Source: a bacterium
Lineage (GTDB): Bacteria > Planctomycetota > UBA1135 > UBA2386
NCBI GenBank assembly: GCA_011051855.1
Contig: DRKG01000379.1
Coordinates: forward strand, 1-7,322
Direction: 5' to 3'
Length of the DNA: 7,322 nucleotides
The notes below the pieces were generated by a model that was not told where the DNA came from, ran no database searches, and saw only the letters and a program-made list of their open reading frames with translations. How positions within the stretch are numbered: the stretch's first letter is position 1; every line of letters starts with the position of its first letter. The translations under genes and the position numbers were made by a program. Positions 6,051-7,322 of the stretch are shown here, piece by piece.

Positions 6051-7283
6051 ATGAGCAGACTCCCCCTTCTGCTGGCCACCGCGGCTGGCTTCGCATCGAT
6101 CGCGAGCGCGCAGGAACCTTCGTTGAAGGAGCAGGTCGACGAGATCCTCGAGCGCCTCGACGAAATCGAGGACACCCAGGCCGAGACGGCCGAGAAGGTC
6201 GGCGGGCGCGCCGTCGTGCAGGCGTTCAACGCGGCCCAGCTCGACATCGGCGGCCACGTCAGCTCGCTGTTCACCCACATGGAGGGTGAGCGCGGCACCG
6301 ACACCGGCCACGTCGTGAGCCTGATCGAGCTGTTCGTGAAGGCGAAGATCGACGACGAGTGGTCGCTGTTCGCGGCGCCCGGTTTCTACACCTTCAACGG
6401 GGCGCTGCTGGACAACCCGGCGACGCCGACGGTCGCCGGGGATCCGACGTTCACGGCCGATACCGCGGCCGTCGAGAACCTGTTCGTCTCGCGCATCTAC
6501 GGCGAGTGGCGCCCGAGCGACCTGCTGCAGGTCCAGGCCGGTGTCGTCGGTTCGCCGCACGGCCCGAGCAACCGCGAGTACTTCATCCCATCGCGCAACA
6601 TCGCGCAGGCCAATCTGCACAACCGTGTGTTCCTCGCCAACCAGCTCTACCCGCAGAACCTGCGCGGCGTGAAGAGCAGCGGCAAGTACATGATCGGCGA
6701 TACCGACTGGATCGATTACGACGCCTACATCGGCGTCAGTGGGACCGCCGCCGGTGACAGTCTGGGAGGTGCCCGCCTCGGCTATACCTTTGGCGATTCC
6801 GGTCTGAGCATCGCGCTCAACTACGGCCGCGGCACGCGCACCGGCTCGGCGACTCCGTCGACCAACTTCCCGGCGCTGCAGTCGCCGTTCTTGTCGACGC
6901 GCAACATGACCCGCGACTACAGCTTCGGCGGTCTCGACGTCGACTGGCGGCAGGGCCCCTACGTCTTCAAGGGCGAAGCCTACTACAGCGGCGAGAAGAA
7001 CATGCGCGACCAGAAGGCGTTCTCCGGCGAGTTCACCTACTTCGTCACGCCGGCCTGGGGGCTGACCTATCGCTACGACTACTACAGCGCCGGGTCCGAC
7101 CTGAACGTGCTCTTGCCGACTCCGGCGGTGGTGCCGCTGGGGTTCTCGACCGAGCACGTCGTCGGCATCAGCTACAACCCGAGCCCGTCGGTTCGCCTGC
7201 GTCTCGACATCCACCACAACAACCTGCCGAACACGTCCGACACCGTCGACTACGTGAACGTCAGTTGGTCGTTGAGCTTCTGA
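6051..7283 (+). CDS. Porin-like outer-membrane beta-barrel protein with N-terminal coiled coil
   Basis: The protein has 410 residues. Residues 1-20 look like a Sec signal peptide: Arg3, a hydrophobic core LPLLLATAAGFASI, and an ASA cleavage site before Gln21. Residues about 24-50 form a predicted coiled coil with hydrophobics at 25, 29, 32, 36 and 39 in a 4-3 pattern. The rest shows alternating aromatic/hydrophobic and polar residues typical of barrel strands (GLDVDWRQGPYVFKGEAYY, GLTYRYDYYSAGSD), and the chain ends in VNVSWSLSF with the C-terminal aromatic recognised by the barrel assembly machinery. The mature part has no cysteine. I do not recognise a specific family or substrate; OprP/OprB-like or siderophore-type porins are possible. 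A stop (TAG, 6048-6050) lies directly before the ATG, fixing the start, yet no good Shine-Dalgarno is at normal distance. It is separated from nif3 by 131 nt and may have its own regulation. Confidence 0.8.
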   Translation: MSRLPLLLATAAGFASIASAQEPSLKEQVDEILERLDEIEDTQAETAEKVGGRAVVQAFNAAQLDIGGHVSSLFTHMEGERGTDTGHVVSLIELFVKAKIDDEWSLFAAPGFYTFNGALLDNPATPTVAGDPTFTADTAAVENLFVSRIYGEWRPSDLLQVQAGVVGSPHGPSNREYFIPSRNIAQANLHNRVFLANQLYPQNLRGVKSSGKYMIGDTDWIDYDAYIGVSGTAAGDSLGGARLGYTFGDSGLSIALNYGRGTRTGSATPSTNFPALQSPFLSTRNMTRDYSFGGLDVDWRQGPYVFKGEAYYSGEKNMRDQKAFSGEFTYFVTPAWGLTYRYDYYSAGSDLNVLLPTPAVVPLGFSTEHVVGISYNPSPSVRLRLDIHHNNLPNTSDTVDYVNVSWSLSF

Positions 7284-7297
7284 TGAACACCGCAACC

Positions 7298-7303
7298 AGG
7301 GAG
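7298..7303 (+). promoter_or_regulatory. Ribosome binding site of the gene leaving the right edge
   Basis: AGGGAG lies 9 nt before the ATG at 7313 and points to that codon, not to the in-frame ATG at 7283, as the start of the next gene. Confidence 0.45.
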
Positions 7304-7312
7304 AACACGATC

Positions 7313-7322
7313 ATGACCCCGC
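7313..7322 (+). CDS. Start of an unidentified downstream gene (partial)
   Basis: Only ATG ACC CCG and one further base are inside the window. The frame is open from an ATG at 7283 that overlaps the porin stop (TGATGA), but the purine-rich site at 7298-7303 favours the ATG at 7313. The close spacing suggests co-transcription with the porin-like gene. Nothing can be said about the product. Confidence 0.4.

Noticed and set aside
5981..6289. 102-codon plus-strand frame beginning in the porin leader
   Set aside because: It overlaps the porin-like gene out of frame, is Arg/Pro/Gly-rich and shows no start signal.
5949..7295. 448-codon minus-strand frame opposite the porin-like gene
   Set aside because: The plus-strand frame has a signal peptide, barrel pattern and terminal Phe; the antisense translation is Val/Arg/Glu-rich with no recognisable domain.
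1..7322. Mobile element, CRISPR array, tRNA or rRNA gene
   Set aside because: No direct-repeat array, transposase or integrase frame, terminal inverted repeats or RNA gene signature was seen; nearly all sequence is explained by the listed genes.

Overview
The window is GC-rich, gene-dense bacterial DNA. A run of overlapping genes on the + strand carries housekeeping functions. It is followed by a secreted, aromatic-terminated beta-barrel protein, which implies an outer membrane (a diderm). Start codons are mixed (ATG, and GTG for several genes) and most junctions are 1-4 nt overlaps. The gene mix and codon style would fit a planctomycete or another high-GC diderm, but that assignment is a guess because the window holds no rRNA or other phylogenetic marker.

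Layout. (1) Positions 1-506, minus strand: the N-terminal 168 codons of a YfcC/DcuC-type membrane carrier that runs off the left edge. It starts at GTG and carries an unexpected XRE-like helix-turn-helix segment of roughly 80-100 residues inside the loop after the first membrane helix. (2) Positions 507-625: a short divergent intergenic region with a perfect 7-bp GC palindrome and a weak -10-like box. (3) Positions 626-5919, plus strand: five genes arranged as one probable operon. They are a class I mannose-6-phosphate isomerase (manA), an RluB/RsuA-type pseudouridine synthase with a basic N-terminal extension, an M16 zinc metallopeptidase with an intact HxxEH site, an M16 homologue whose zinc site is lost, and a Nif3/DUF34-family metal-binding protein. 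The first four genes overlap head to tail (1, 4 and 4 nt), and nif3 follows after 2 nt. (4) Positions 5920-6050: a 131-nt leader rich in alternating G and C runs that can form competing hairpins. (5) Positions 6051-7283: a porin-like protein with signal peptide, coiled coil and barrel. (6) Positions 7298-7322: the RBS and first codons of another gene leaving the right edge.

How the genes work together: the two M16 proteins very likely form one heterodimeric or paired protease, with the first supplying the zinc site and the second the substrate-binding half. manA, rluB and nif3 are not an obvious pathway and are probably co-transcribed housekeeping genes. The most unusual item is the HTH-like insertion in the carrier. 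No mobile element, CRISPR array, tRNA or rRNA was seen.
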